In this document: positions 17,181-24,671 of the stretch, piece after piece
Layout of the letters: each line of letters starts with the position of its first letter
How positions within the stretch are numbered: the first letter of the stretch is position 1
Assembly (NCBI GenBank): GCA_023450835.1
Contig: JAEXGM010000115.1
Coordinates: 1-46,635 of the forward strand
Source: Bacillota bacterium
GTDB lineage: Bacteria; Bacillota; Clostridia; Lachnospirales; Lachnospiraceae
Direction of reading: 5' to 3'
Length of the DNA stretch: 46,635 nucleotides
Program-made: the position numbers and the translations under genes
Notes under the pieces: model-generated
Seen by the model: the letters and a program-made list of their open reading frames with translations, nothing else
What the model was told of the DNA's origin: nothing
Database searches by the model: none

Positions 17181-17975
17181 TTAGTAGGCTGAAAAATATC
17201 TTCCGTTTTTCTTAAGCCATGCTTTTCTCTCCCTGTAATCCGGCAGTGTTTTCTCTACTTCCCGCCAGAAAGAAGATGAATGGTCCATATGTTTTCGATG
17301 GGCCAGTTCGTGAACTACTACATAGTCTATCACCACTTCCGGCATCATCATTAACTTCCAGTTAAAATTCAGATTGCCTTTACTGCTGCAGCTGCCCCAT
17401 CTTGTTCTCTGTTCTCTTACCGAAATCCTGTTATAGTCCGTCTGCATCTGCCTGCTGTAATAAGCAGTCTTCTTAGCCAGAGTTTCCTTGGCATATCTGC
17501 GATACCAGTCAGTAATGCAGTTTCGAATGAACTCGGAATCTTCTGACATCGTTACTACAGTAAGGGTTCTGCCACCATCCGGAAGCCTTCGGTAAAAAAT
17601 GCCGGCATCCTCTTTGCCCTGACGTTTTTCAATAATTAATTTTAATTCTCCAAGTACAAAAGGAAGAGCTGCCCCGCTGTAATAGATATCACTGTATCCC
17701 TTCACCTTAGGGAACTGCTGATTCTCGTCCAGGTAATATTCTTTATATTTTCCATATAATTTTGATTTGTTTTCTTCAATAATTTTCTTAATTTCTTTAT
17801 CCGGTAAAAAATTCGGCACCCTTGCAATTATTCTGCCTTCTGCTTTAATCTCCAGGCTGATGGTCTTCCGTTTCGAATATATCACTTGCACAGGAATCTC
17901 ATTACCTTCAAAAGAAAATTTAACCTCTGTCAGCAGTTTTTTCCACCTCCTTGGACGAAAATAAAAATCACTCAT
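17181..17975 (-). CDS. YgjP-like zinc metallopeptidase (M48/DUF45)
   Basis: This protein of up to 264 residues has the DUF45/YgjP pattern: RKTISLEIKAEGRIIARVP near the N-terminus, EQRTRWGSCSSKGNLNFNW, and the zinc-binding HELAHRKHMDHSSSFW (HExxH) near the C-terminus. It is a predicted cytoplasmic metallopeptidase of unknown substrate. The start is uncertain. The ATG at 17975 has no ribosome site, whereas a perfect AAGGAGGTGG at 17943-17952 sits 6-9 bases before CTG codons at 17936 and 17933, which would give a protein starting where homologues usually begin. The next gene follows at once. Confidence 0.8.
   Translation of the reverse strand: MSDFYFRPRRWKKLLTEVKFSFEGNEIPVQVIYSKRKTISLEIKAEGRIIARVPNFLPDKEIKKIIEENKSKLYGKYKEYYLDENQQFPKVKGYSDIYYSGAALPFVLGELKLIIEKRQGKEDAGIFYRRLPDGGRTLTVVTMSEDSEFIRNCITDWYRRYAKETLAKKTAYYSRQMQTDYNRISVREQRTRWGSCSSKGNLNFNWKLMMMPEVVIDYVVVHELAHRKHMDHSSSFWREVEKTLPDYRERKAWLKKNGRYFSAY
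17943..17952 (-). promoter_or_regulatory. Strong internal ribosome site pointing to a CTG start
   Basis: On the minus strand AAGGAGGTGG lies inside the annotated 5' end of the YgjP-like frame. The only in-frame start-like codons at correct spacing are CTG at 17936 and 17933. This suggests non-ATG initiation or a mutated start codon. Confidence 0.4.
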
Positions 17976-18181
17976 AAATCAATTAATCATCAGATTTTAA
18001 GGGACGAAGTTATTATAACATAACTTAGCTTCATTATCCAATTATAAAACTTTCGTTGCATGGGCACTCTAAGATTGGAACAAAATCATTTTAAGATTAA
18101 TTTAAGGATTGACTATCAAAATATATCAATCATGGAATCGGTAACGGTCAAAAGAGTTTTTAGTTTGGAAAGGAGCACAAA

Positions 18182-18607
18182 ATGAAAGTAAAAGATATTA
18201 TGTCAACAGATATTGCAAGTGTTTGCTGTGATGATACTGTGGAAAAATGCGCTCAGCTGATGAAACAGCATGATGTAGGTTCTATTCCCGTATGCGATGA
18301 TAAAAAGGTTGTGGGAATTGTTACGGACCGTGACTTAGCCCTGCGCAGTATTGCCGAAGGACAGGACTGGAAGAATCAGAAAGTTTCTGAAGTCATGACA
18401 AAGAATCCTTCGCTTGGTAATCCGGATATGAATATAAAGGATGCTGCAGAAATCATGGGCAGAGAACAGATTCGGAGACTTCCTATCGTAGAGAATAATT
18501 CTCTTGTAGGTATTGTGGCTCTTAGTGATATCTCTCTGGAGCCTTCTCTTTCAGACAGAGCTGAGGATACCTTGCATGATATCTCAAAGCCAAATCATTT
18601 TCACTAA
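18182..18607 (+). CDS. CBS-domain pair protein
   Basis: This 141-residue protein is made of two CBS domains: VKDIMSTDIASV, HDVGSIPVCDD, VVGIVTDRDLALR, then VSEVMTKNP, IRRLPIVENN and LVGIVALSDIS. CBS pairs bind adenine nucleotides such as AMP, ATP or SAM and act as energy sensors. This stand-alone form has no attached enzyme. The start has GGAAAGGAG at good spacing. Its regulatory partner cannot be inferred from the neighbours. Confidence 0.9.
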   Translation: MKVKDIMSTDIASVCCDDTVEKCAQLMKQHDVGSIPVCDDKKVVGIVTDRDLALRSIAEGQDWKNQKVSEVMTKNPSLGNPDMNIKDAAEIMGREQIRRLPIVENNSLVGIVALSDISLEPSLSDRAEDTLHDISKPNHFH

Positions 18608-18656
18608 TCTGCATTATATACCTTCGTAAATACCTCATGCTAAAATGCAAATATTC

Positions 18657-18694
18657 AAAAAGGTTGTTACTCTAAATTGGGTAACAACCTTTTT
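18657..18694. terminator. Bidirectional terminator
   Basis: AAAAAGGTTGTTAC pairs with GTAACAACCTTTTT around a ten-base loop. It lies between the convergent CBS and nafY-like genes and has T runs on both strands. Confidence 0.9.
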
Positions 18695-18715
18695 ACACAT
18701 AAGCAGTTATTAAAT

Positions 18716-19066
18716 TTAATAAATCAACTTCACTTTATTATCATATTCCATTAATTTATGAATGGCATTGTCGATATAATCCCTCACTGTAAATACTGTA
18801 ATACCTTTTTGATTTAAAACATATTCTGCTCCGGGCCCAATCTGACTTACCAGCACATATCTGCAATCTGACAGGCTCTCTGCTGTGGTGTTTAATGCGC
18901 CGGCTTCATGTTCCCCTCCCATGCATATTGCTTTTGTTCTTCTTTCCTCTAAGAATTGAAACAACCTGTTGTCATTTACTTCACCTATGTAAAAAGTCTC
19001 CGCTCTTCCAAAATGCTGATTAACCACCTTACCATCACTGCTTGCTACTGCGATTTTGTATGACAT
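18716..19066 (-). CDS. NafY/NifX-like dinitrogenase cofactor-binding domain protein
   Basis: This 116-residue protein matches the dinitrogenase iron-molybdenum cofactor biosynthesis domain (NifX/NafY/NifB C-terminal type): KIAVASSDGKVVNQHFGRAETFYI, then a Cys-Met-Gly-Gly-Glu-His segment, and VLVSQIGPGAEYVLNQKGI. Such domains carry NifB-co or FeMo-co type metal clusters. In standard NifB this domain is often fused to the C-terminus; here it is a separate gene 21 bases after nifB-like. It is the third gene of the minus-strand trio. The start follows AAAGGGG. Confidence 0.85.
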   Translation of the reverse strand: MSYKIAVASSDGKVVNQHFGRAETFYIGEVNDNRLFQFLEERRTKAICMGGEHEAGALNTTAESLSDCRYVLVSQIGPGAEYVLNQKGITVFTVRDYIDNAIHKLMEYDNKVKLIY

Positions 19067-19087
19067 TGTACCCCTTTCTTCCTTCCA

Positions 19088-19957
19088 TTAACCATGAGAA
19101 AAGGTCTCCTTGGCAGTAAGTTTCCCAAAATATATCTGCTCTGCATATTCCTTTACTCCCGGTATTCCGACCGCATCTGCCCTGCACCGCTGGCAGTGTC
19201 TGAATACATCAATATACTTGCCGGCTTGCTGCCTGGCCTTTTCAATCTCTGTACAGCCGGGAGCTTTGGCATCCCTTAATTCATGCTGCGGGATAAGCGG
19301 GATAATATTATAAATTGATGCTCCGGCTTCGCTGACAGCTCTTGCAATATCCTCTATATGCTCATCATTAATCTCCGGCACTAAGACCGTATTTACTTTT
19401 ACTGTGATTCCTGCACCGGCTATTTTCCTTATTCCCTTTAATTGGTTTTCGATGAGTATTGCGGCCCCTTCTTCTCCTTCATAGAGCCTTCCGTGATAGA
19501 TTATTCCCGAACAAAGTTTTGCTTCAATAGCCGGATCCACCGCATTTACAGTAACAGTAAGGCTGTCAATGCCAACCAGGATAATCTCCTCTGCCATTTC
19601 ATAGAGTAAAAGGCCATTCGTGCTCATACATTTAAGCAGCTCCGGGAATTCGGAATCTAAGGCTCTGAAGGTATTCAAGGCATGAGGTGATGCAAGTGTA
19701 TCTCCCGGCCCTGCTATCCCCGCTACTGAAATCTCGGGACATAGCTGCAATGCTCTTCTTATTGCCTCTATTGCTTCGGATTCCTTTAAAATCGCCTTTG
19801 CCACCCCCGGCCGCTGTTCTGTTTCATTGAATTTTCTGTCACAGAATTTACAGGCAATGTTACAGTAAGGACTGACAGGCAGGTGAATACGGCCCTTATT
19901 TATCTTATTTCCTCCAAAACAAGGATGGGAATTCTTTAAATTCTCATAATTATCCAT
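19088..19957 (-). CDS. nifB: NifB-like radical SAM cofactor-biosynthesis protein
   Basis: This 289-residue protein has the NifB hallmarks: HPCFGG (Cys13), VSPYCNIACKFCDRKFNE with the radical SAM cysteines at 32, 36 and 39, the following RPGV, and the C-terminal CQRCRADAVGIPG for accessory iron-sulfur clusters. NifB builds the carbide-containing 8Fe NifB-co core of nitrogenase cofactors. It lacks the fused NafY-like domain, which is encoded by the next gene. It follows nifH-like by 28 bases. No nifDK or nifEN is present, so the fate of any cluster made is unknown. Confidence 0.85.
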   Translation of the reverse strand: MDNYENLKNSHPCFGGNKINKGRIHLPVSPYCNIACKFCDRKFNETEQRPGVAKAILKESEAIEAIRRALQLCPEISVAGIAGPGDTLASPHALNTFRALDSEFPELLKCMSTNGLLLYEMAEEIILVGIDSLTVTVNAVDPAIEAKLCSGIIYHGRLYEGEEGAAILIENQLKGIRKIAGAGITVKVNTVLVPEINDEHIEDIARAVSEAGASIYNIIPLIPQHELRDAKAPGCTEIEKARQQAGKYIDVFRHCQRCRADAVGIPGVKEYAEQIYFGKLTAKETFSHG

Positions 19958-19985
19958 GGCTTACCCCCTTTATGCCGACTATCAA

Positions 19986-20864
19986 TTAAAGATTTACTGC
20001 ATTTTCAGTTCTGACCGTTCCCGTCTCTAATGCAAGGAGATAATCTCCCCACTTGGCTGCCCATTCTCTTAATTCATTGGTGGCCAGAGGTGCCGGAACC
20101 TGGGAGGTAGTATGCACCGCTATCTTACTTGCAAGAGAGCGGTAGACATCCGCCTGGGCAGACTTTGGTGCCGCTTCAATCGTGGTCTTTCCCTGAAGCT
20201 CGCTTTGGGTCACTGTAACGGAACGGGGAACATATTCCACCACCTGAGTATGGGTCTGCTTTACAAAATCATCAATGATTTCCTTTGCATAAGGAGCATT
20301 GATGGAATTAGCTATCACTCCTCCAAGGAGTGCTCCTCCTGAATTGGAATACTTATAGATTCCCTTAAACAGGTTATTAGAGGCATATACTGACATAAAA
20401 TCAGCAGAAGATACTGTAAATACATGTTCGGCAATTCCCTCTCTTATAGGAACCGCAAAGCCCCCGCAGACAACATCTCCCAGGACATCATAGATCACAT
20501 AATCCAAGTCCAGCTCTTCAAAGGTCTTCTGCTGTTTAAACAATTCAACTGCCGTTATAATGCCTCTTCCCGCACAGCCTACTCCCGGTGCCGGACCGCC
20601 TGCTTCCACACAATAAATCCCCTGAAATCCTTCGTATATAACGTCGGTTGCTTTAACAGTGCTTTTTTCCCTTAAGGTATCTAATACTGTTGGTATGTAT
20701 TTTCCATTTCTTAAAGTATTGGTAGAATCGCTTTTAGGATCACAACCAAATTGCATCACCTTATATCCCATCTCTGCCAGGGCTGCGGATATATTAGATG
20801 TGGTAGTGGACTTGCCAATACCGCCTTTTCCATAGATTGCAATCTGCTTTGCCTTTTTTGCCAT
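19986..20864 (-). CDS. nifH: NifH-like nitrogenase iron protein
   Basis: This 292-residue protein is a NifH-family ATPase. It has the P-loop GKGGIGKS (residues 12-19), DPKSDST, the [4Fe-4S] ligands Cys97 in PGVGCAGRG and Cys133 in DVLGDVVCGGFA, and Arg100, the residue ADP-ribosylated in nitrogenase. All electron-transfer features are intact, so it should be an active ATP-driven reductase. The start at 20864 follows GGAGG; the longer frame adds ten atypical residues. It is first in an operon with nifB-like and nafY-like genes. The partner it reduces is not visible; cofactor maturation or a nitrogenase-like reductase elsewhere are both possible. Confidence 0.85.
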   Translation of the reverse strand: MAKKAKQIAIYGKGGIGKSTTTSNISAALAEMGYKVMQFGCDPKSDSTNTLRNGKYIPTVLDTLREKSTVKATDVIYEGFQGIYCVEAGGPAPGVGCAGRGIITAVELFKQQKTFEELDLDYVIYDVLGDVVCGGFAVPIREGIAEHVFTVSSADFMSVYASNNLFKGIYKYSNSGGALLGGVIANSINAPYAKEIIDDFVKQTHTQVVEYVPRSVTVTQSELQGKTTIEAAPKSAQADVYRSLASKIAVHTTSQVPAPLATNELREWAAKWGDYLLALETGTVRTENAVNL

Positions 20865-20880
20865 ATCTTCCTCCATTTCT

Positions 20881-20892
20881 GCGTAATTACGC
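20881..20892. promoter_or_regulatory. 12-base palindrome before nifH-like start
   Basis: GCGTAATTACGC is a perfect palindrome between the leader hairpin and the ribosome site of the nifH-like gene, where a regulator or RNA fold could control translation. Confidence 0.4.
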
Positions 20893-20912
20893 AAAGTTTC
20901 ATCTTTTCTGAT

Positions 20913-20958
20913 AGAAAAGAAAAAGACCTCAGAAAACAGGATATGTTTTCCGAAGTCT
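20913..20958 (-). terminator. Leader attenuator-like hairpin upstream of nifH-like gene
   Basis: On the minus strand a 15-base-pair stem (20944-20958 with 20924-20938, two G-U pairs) is followed by a T-rich tract. It lies inside the predicted leader, between a TATAAT at 21014-21019 and the nifH-like start, so it would terminate transcription before the gene unless relieved. A second short inverted repeat, AGTTGTCTAGTCAACT at 20961-20976 with two mismatches, lies just upstream. Confidence 0.65.
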
Positions 20959-21013
20959 CTAGTTGTCTAGTCAACTTGCATGATACTATATATAATCATT
21001 TAATTAAGTTAAG

Positions 21014-21019
21014 ATTATA
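21014..21019 (-). promoter_or_regulatory. Putative -10 box of the nifH-like operon
   Basis: TATAAT on the minus strand has no convincing -35 at 17 bases, suggesting an activator-dependent promoter. Transcription from here gives a leader of about 140 bases. Confidence 0.4.
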
Positions 21020-21090
21020 TCATATTGGTACTTATGCCTTTCTGATACTCCGTAAGATTGTACCGAGGATTTCGAAGGCATTAATGAATA

Positions 21091-21257
21091 TTTGGCCGCC
21101 AAGCCGCTCAATGTCGGATGTGATTTTTTATTTCACACTAACGGACATTTGGCCGTGAGGCCACTCAATGCCGGATGTGATTTTTATTTCACACTAACGG
21201 ACATTTGGCCGTGAGGCCACTCAATGCCGGATGTGAAATGTTCTTTATTTCACACTA
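21091..21257. repeat. Three tandem 56-57 bp palindromic repeats
   Basis: Units begin with TTTGGCC at 21091, 21148 and 21204. Each unit can fold into a stem around TGGCCGTGAGGCCA, which extends imperfectly through CGGACATT and AATGCCG, and into a second hairpin TGTGA...TCACA. In the third copy the second stem is extended to TGTGAAAT...ATTTCACA. There is no open frame. It lies just upstream of the nifH-like leader. Confidence 0.8.
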
Positions 21258-21463
21258 TTCTTATATGATTATATGCTTATTGGTAGTATAAATATACTTC
21301 TGCCTTTTGTCAAGTATTTTTTAATCACAGTTTCTCATTCCATTTTTTAGCAAAATGTCAGCATTACTTAATGTATTTTTAACTTTTTCATGATAAAATA
21401 AAATTATGTTCTTACCAAGAATAGATAAGAAAGATTTTAAACCATCGGAAAGGGAGTAGAAAA

Positions 21464-22403
21464 ATGTTTGATGCTCTTAATCAAAAGCTGGAGGAGAACC
21501 GACAGGGAATGGACAGGTACCAGCGTCTTGGCAGTAAATTAGGCGATTACCAAAAGCAATTGGATGAACTGGAGGTGAAACGGTATAACCTAAAACAGCA
21601 GCTTACCAAAGAGGAAGAAGAATACGACAGCCTGTTTAAAAAAAAGTTTAAACAACCTTGTCCTGGATTTACTCAACAAAAGAGAGAAAAAAGAAACCAA
21701 AGAATATCAGGATGTTGTTACCGCCAAATTAAAGCTGGATGAGGCTGAGAAACAGATTGCAAATATCCTTCTCTCCATACGCAGCCTGGAGGAGGAAAGG
21801 GTTAGTCTCTCCGGGTGTGAAAGTACTTACCGTAAGCTTTATAAAGAAAAATATAGTCTGCTGTCAGAAAGTGATCCTGAAAATTCAGAAAAAATCAAAG
21901 CCGCTGAGGAGAAAATTAACTTCCATACGAAAAATCTGACAGAAATAGAAGAAGCTCTCAGAGCCGGCTGTTTAGTTCAAAATAAAATAAGGGAAACAAA
22001 AGAAAGTCTGGACGATGCCCATGGATGGGGAACCTTTGATTTGTTAGGCGGCGGTCTGTTAAGTGATGTGATAAAACATTCTCATCTCAATGACGCTCAG
22101 GATTCTATAGATGAAGTACAGTCCCTTTTGCATCAATTTCACTCAGAACTGGCCGATATACAGATAAATGAGGATATCAGCATTCAGATAGACGGCTTTA
22201 CGAAATTCGCCGACTTTTTCTTTGACGGAATCTTTTCCGACTGGATGGTTCAGTCAAGAATAAACTCCTCCATCCAAGCGGTTTCAGACCTTGAAACAAA
22301 GGTAGACAAAGTCGTATCCCAGTTGTATGGAGTTAAAACTTCCGGTGAAAGCTCTCTGGCACAGGCCAAACAAGAGCTGGATAATTTTATAAAAAATAGC
22401 TGA
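21464..22403 (+). pseudogene. Coiled-coil hypothetical gene with a single-base frame break
   Basis: Two frames of one coiled-coil protein are visible. The first (21464 onward, MFDALNQKLEENRQG) goes out of frame at an A8 run (21638-21645). Removing one A joins it to a frame that stays open to the stop at 22403, reading on through KSLNNLVLDLLNKREKKE and LKLDEAEKQIANIL, giving about 312 residues. The second half carries WGTFDLLGGGLLSDVIKHS, a segment I recall from uncharacterised Firmicute coiled-coil proteins. The product is soluble, Glu/Lys-rich and probably cytoplasmic. It may be a true frameshift, transcriptional slippage or a sequencing error at the homopolymer. GGAAAGGGAG precedes the ATG. 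Confidence 0.75.
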
Positions 22404-22408
22404 TAACA

Positions 22409-22507
22409 AGGGGCTGTCGCAAAATGAATTTTCATACAAAATATTGGTGCTGATCAAGTATCTATAAACCATATCTTGTTGAATTTTTGTATTTTGCGAC
22501 AGCCTCT
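22409..22507. repeat. 99 bp MITE-like element with 17 bp inverted ends
   Basis: AGGGGCTGTCGCAAAAT (22409-22425) is inverted with one mismatch at 22491-22507. The GGCTGTCGCAAAA-type end resembles termini I associate with Firmicute insertion sequences such as the IS1182 group. There is no room for a transposase, so it is a non-autonomous remnant or small mobile element. It lies between convergent genes and could serve as a terminator for both. Confidence 0.6.
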
Positions 22508-22552
22508 ATTTAATGGCTATCTTTAACAAGTGCCTTAATTTAGTTTATATTT

Positions 22553-23554
22553 TCAGCCTATGCGAAGCTTACAGGAATCTCTGATAACCAGCGTAGGGGA
22601 TAAACGGAATACCCCTCCCTGCTCTCTCTCTTCACTCTGCATCAATCTTATAATCTCTGTTGTTGCATAGGTTCCAAGCTCTGCAACAGGACTGTGTACG
22701 GTAGTAATGGAAGGAGTATTATATCTGGCAACGGCATTGTCATCGAATCCGACTACGCTGATATCATCCGGTACTCTAATTCCCGCTTCCATAAGTGCTC
22801 TCACACATCCCCAGGCCATCTCATCATTTCCGCAGAAGAAAGCTTCCGGCAGTTTTATACCCTTTAGTAAAAACACCCTCATCTCACTATAAGCCAGGGC
22901 CTCTTCAAAGTAAGCCTTTAAAATAATTGATTCGTCAATAGGAAGATTATATTTCTTTAATACATTTACATAAGCATTATAACGGCATTCATCATCAAAA
23001 TTATAAATTCCGTGGAAGTAGCCAATCCTTCTGTGCCCTTGCTTTATCAAGTACTCCATAGCAAGAGTCGCTCCCTCCATACTGTCTATGATAACACTGG
23101 ACATCTGCTCTGCACTGTATTCACGGTCAATAAATACAAGGGGCATATGAGCCATGGAAAGCCTGTTAATATACTCTTGGGACAAATGCTCATTTAAAAC
23201 AATCGCACCCTCTACTCCTGAGGAAATTATCATACTGTAGATTTCTTCACTGGTATTTTCATTGCTAATGTAGATATTCAGCTGATACCCTTTTATCTTA
23301 CATTGTAAATGTATCGCCTGTATCAGGTCCTTATAGAAATCGCCCTGAATACTGGTCAAAAATAAACCTATAGAGTTCTTTTTATTCGACTTTAAAAACT
23401 TTGCATTCATATTTGGAACATAGTGAAGCTTTTCAGCTGCATCCAGTACCTTCCCGCGGGTTTCTTCACTTACTACGTCCACATTGTTGAGAACATTGGA
23501 TACAGTAGAAATTGCTACTCCCGCTTCTTTGGCCACATCCTTTATTGTTACCAT
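22553..23554 (-). CDS. LacI-family transcriptional regulator
   Basis: This is a 333-residue LacI regulator. The N-terminal helix-turn-helix MVTIKDVAKEAGVAISTVS is followed by the hinge and a periplasmic-binding-protein-like sensor domain with VEGAIVL, PLVFIDRE and DISVVGFDDN. It is the last gene of the beta-glucan locus, 110 bases after the GH16 gene, and most likely represses that locus until a beta-glucan oligosaccharide binds. The start follows a GGAG site. Its operator could not be identified with confidence. Confidence 0.9.
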   Translation of the reverse strand: MVTIKDVAKEAGVAISTVSNVLNNVDVVSEETRGKVLDAAEKLHYVPNMNAKFLKSNKKNSIGLFLTSIQGDFYKDLIQAIHLQCKIKGYQLNIYISNENTSEEIYSMIISSGVEGAIVLNEHLSQEYINRLSMAHMPLVFIDREYSAEQMSSVIIDSMEGATLAMEYLIKQGHRRIGYFHGIYNFDDECRYNAYVNVLKKYNLPIDESIILKAYFEEALAYSEMRVFLLKGIKLPEAFFCGNDEMAWGCVRALMEAGIRVPDDISVVGFDDNAVARYNTPSITTVHSPVAELGTYATTEIIRLMQSEEREQGGVFRLSPTLVIRDSCKLRIG

Positions 23555-23600
23555 TATGGTTTCTCCATTCGCCTTTTCAAAATTATTCCAAGTAAGATAT

Positions 23601-23676
23601 CAGCTATTTGCCGCGTTGGCTATTGCCCGTCGGCTATTTGCCCATCGGCTATTTGTCGCGTTGGCTATTTGCCAAC
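23601..23676. repeat. Five 15-16 bp tandem repeats (GGCTATTTGCC type)
   Basis: About five copies of a 15-16 base unit around GGCTATTTGCC, alternating between GTCG, ATCG and GCGTTG joints, fill the gap between the GH16 and LacI genes. The first copy in transcription order supplies the last residues and stop codon of the GH16 gene. Confidence 0.75.
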
Positions 23677-24612
23677 AAGGCTGCTAATCTCGTCACTTTG
23701 ATAAACCCTTACATAGTCTACTTCCATACGCTGAGGGAAAATGGAAGTATCAACACCATTTACTCCGCCCCAGTTGCCTCCTACTGCTAGATTCAAAAGC
23801 AGATGCATCTTTTTATCAAAGGGCCATTCCTTATAGCTTGGATTCTCTTTGTAATCCACAGGCTTAAAAGTAAAGTAAGTTTCACCATCCACTTGAATCT
23901 CAATCTTATCCGGAAGCCAGATAAGGGTATAAACGTGAAAATCCTCACTGACACCTTTTAAATACTTCGTAGCTGTTTTTTGTGTATTTATAGTGTGATT
24001 ATAAGACTGGGTATGTACGGATGCATGAATTGTATCCTGATTATACCCCACATGTTCCATAATGTCAATTTCTCCGGAAGCCGGCCAGGAACCATATTCC
24101 CAGTCAGTAGGCAGCATCCAGATAGCCGGCCAGGTTCCTCTACCTTCCGGAAGCTTGGCGCAAACTTCAATCTTACCATACAGCCAGTCTGCCTTGTTCT
24201 TGGTTATCAGCCTTGCTGAGGTATAATCCATTCCCTCCTTCTCTTCCTTCCTGGCTTCTATAATGAGTTTTCCGTCCTTTACCCATGCATTATCCTCCTG
24301 GGTATAATACTCCAACTCGTTATTGCCCCATCCGCTGCCTCCGATATCATAGCCCCATTTCGTTTCATCCGGCACACCGTCTTTATCAAATTCATCGGAC
24401 CAGACCAGCTTATAATCTAATCTGTCTTCATCATAATTATATCCTTTTGCCTTCACGTCGTAATTTTCCTCCTCTTTTACTGCCTCGGGATTTACGTAAG
24501 CATCTGACGTCATACTACCCACCGGATAAGAATTCTCCTTCTTACAGCCCGAAAGAATGGCTGTAAGTGAAAGCAGAAGAATCATCATTTTTGTAATTTT
24601 TTTATATTTCAT
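23665..24612 (-). CDS. GH16 beta-glucanase lipoprotein (laminarinase/licheninase type)
   Basis: This 315-residue secreted lipoprotein has lipobox ILSGC (Cys23) followed by a GH16 domain. The catalytic motif is GEIDIMEHVG with nucleophile Glu181, Asp183 and acid/base Glu186. Other family landmarks are VWSDEFD, LEYYTQEDN, GRGTWPAIWMLP and the terminal VDYVRVYQ. GH16 enzymes of this form hydrolyse beta-1,3 or mixed beta-1,3/1,4-glucans by retention, here at the cell surface. It is the only clear hydrolase in the locus. Two ATG codons (24615, 24612) follow GGAGGGGG. The C-terminal tail and stop lie in a short repeat. The upstream gap holds the 98 bp repeat array. Confidence 0.9.
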   Translation of the reverse strand: MKYKKITKMMILLLSLTAILSGCKKENSYPVGSMTSDAYVNPEAVKEEENYDVKAKGYNYDEDRLDYKLVWSDEFDKDGVPDETKWGYDIGGSGWGNNELEYYTQEDNAWVKDGKLIIEARKEEKEGMDYTSARLITKNKADWLYGKIEVCAKLPEGRGTWPAIWMLPTDWEYGSWPASGEIDIMEHVGYNQDTIHASVHTQSYNHTINTQKTATKYLKGVSEDFHVYTLIWLPDKIEIQVDGETYFTFKPVDYKENPSYKEWPFDKKMHLLLNLAVGGNWGGVNGVDTSIFPQRMEVDYVRVYQSDEISSLVGK

Positions 24613-24671
24613 CATATCCCCCTCCATAATACCACTCTATCCTACACTGAGATTTCATACCTTCCACCACA

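Noticed and set aside
18716..20864. A functional nitrogen-fixation locus
   Set aside because: Only nifH, nifB and nafY-like genes are present; nifDK and nifEN are missing from the window, so nitrogen fixation cannot be claimed.
20865..21020. A known riboswitch class upstream of nifH-like
   Set aside because: The leader does not match any consensus I can recognise (SAM, cobalamin, Moco, NiCo, T-box, c-di-GMP), so only a generic attenuator is reported.
21638..21650. Programmed -1 ribosomal frameshift at the A-AAA-AAG site
   Set aside because: A -1 shift meets a TAA within two codons; restoring the downstream frame needs the opposite change (loss of one A).
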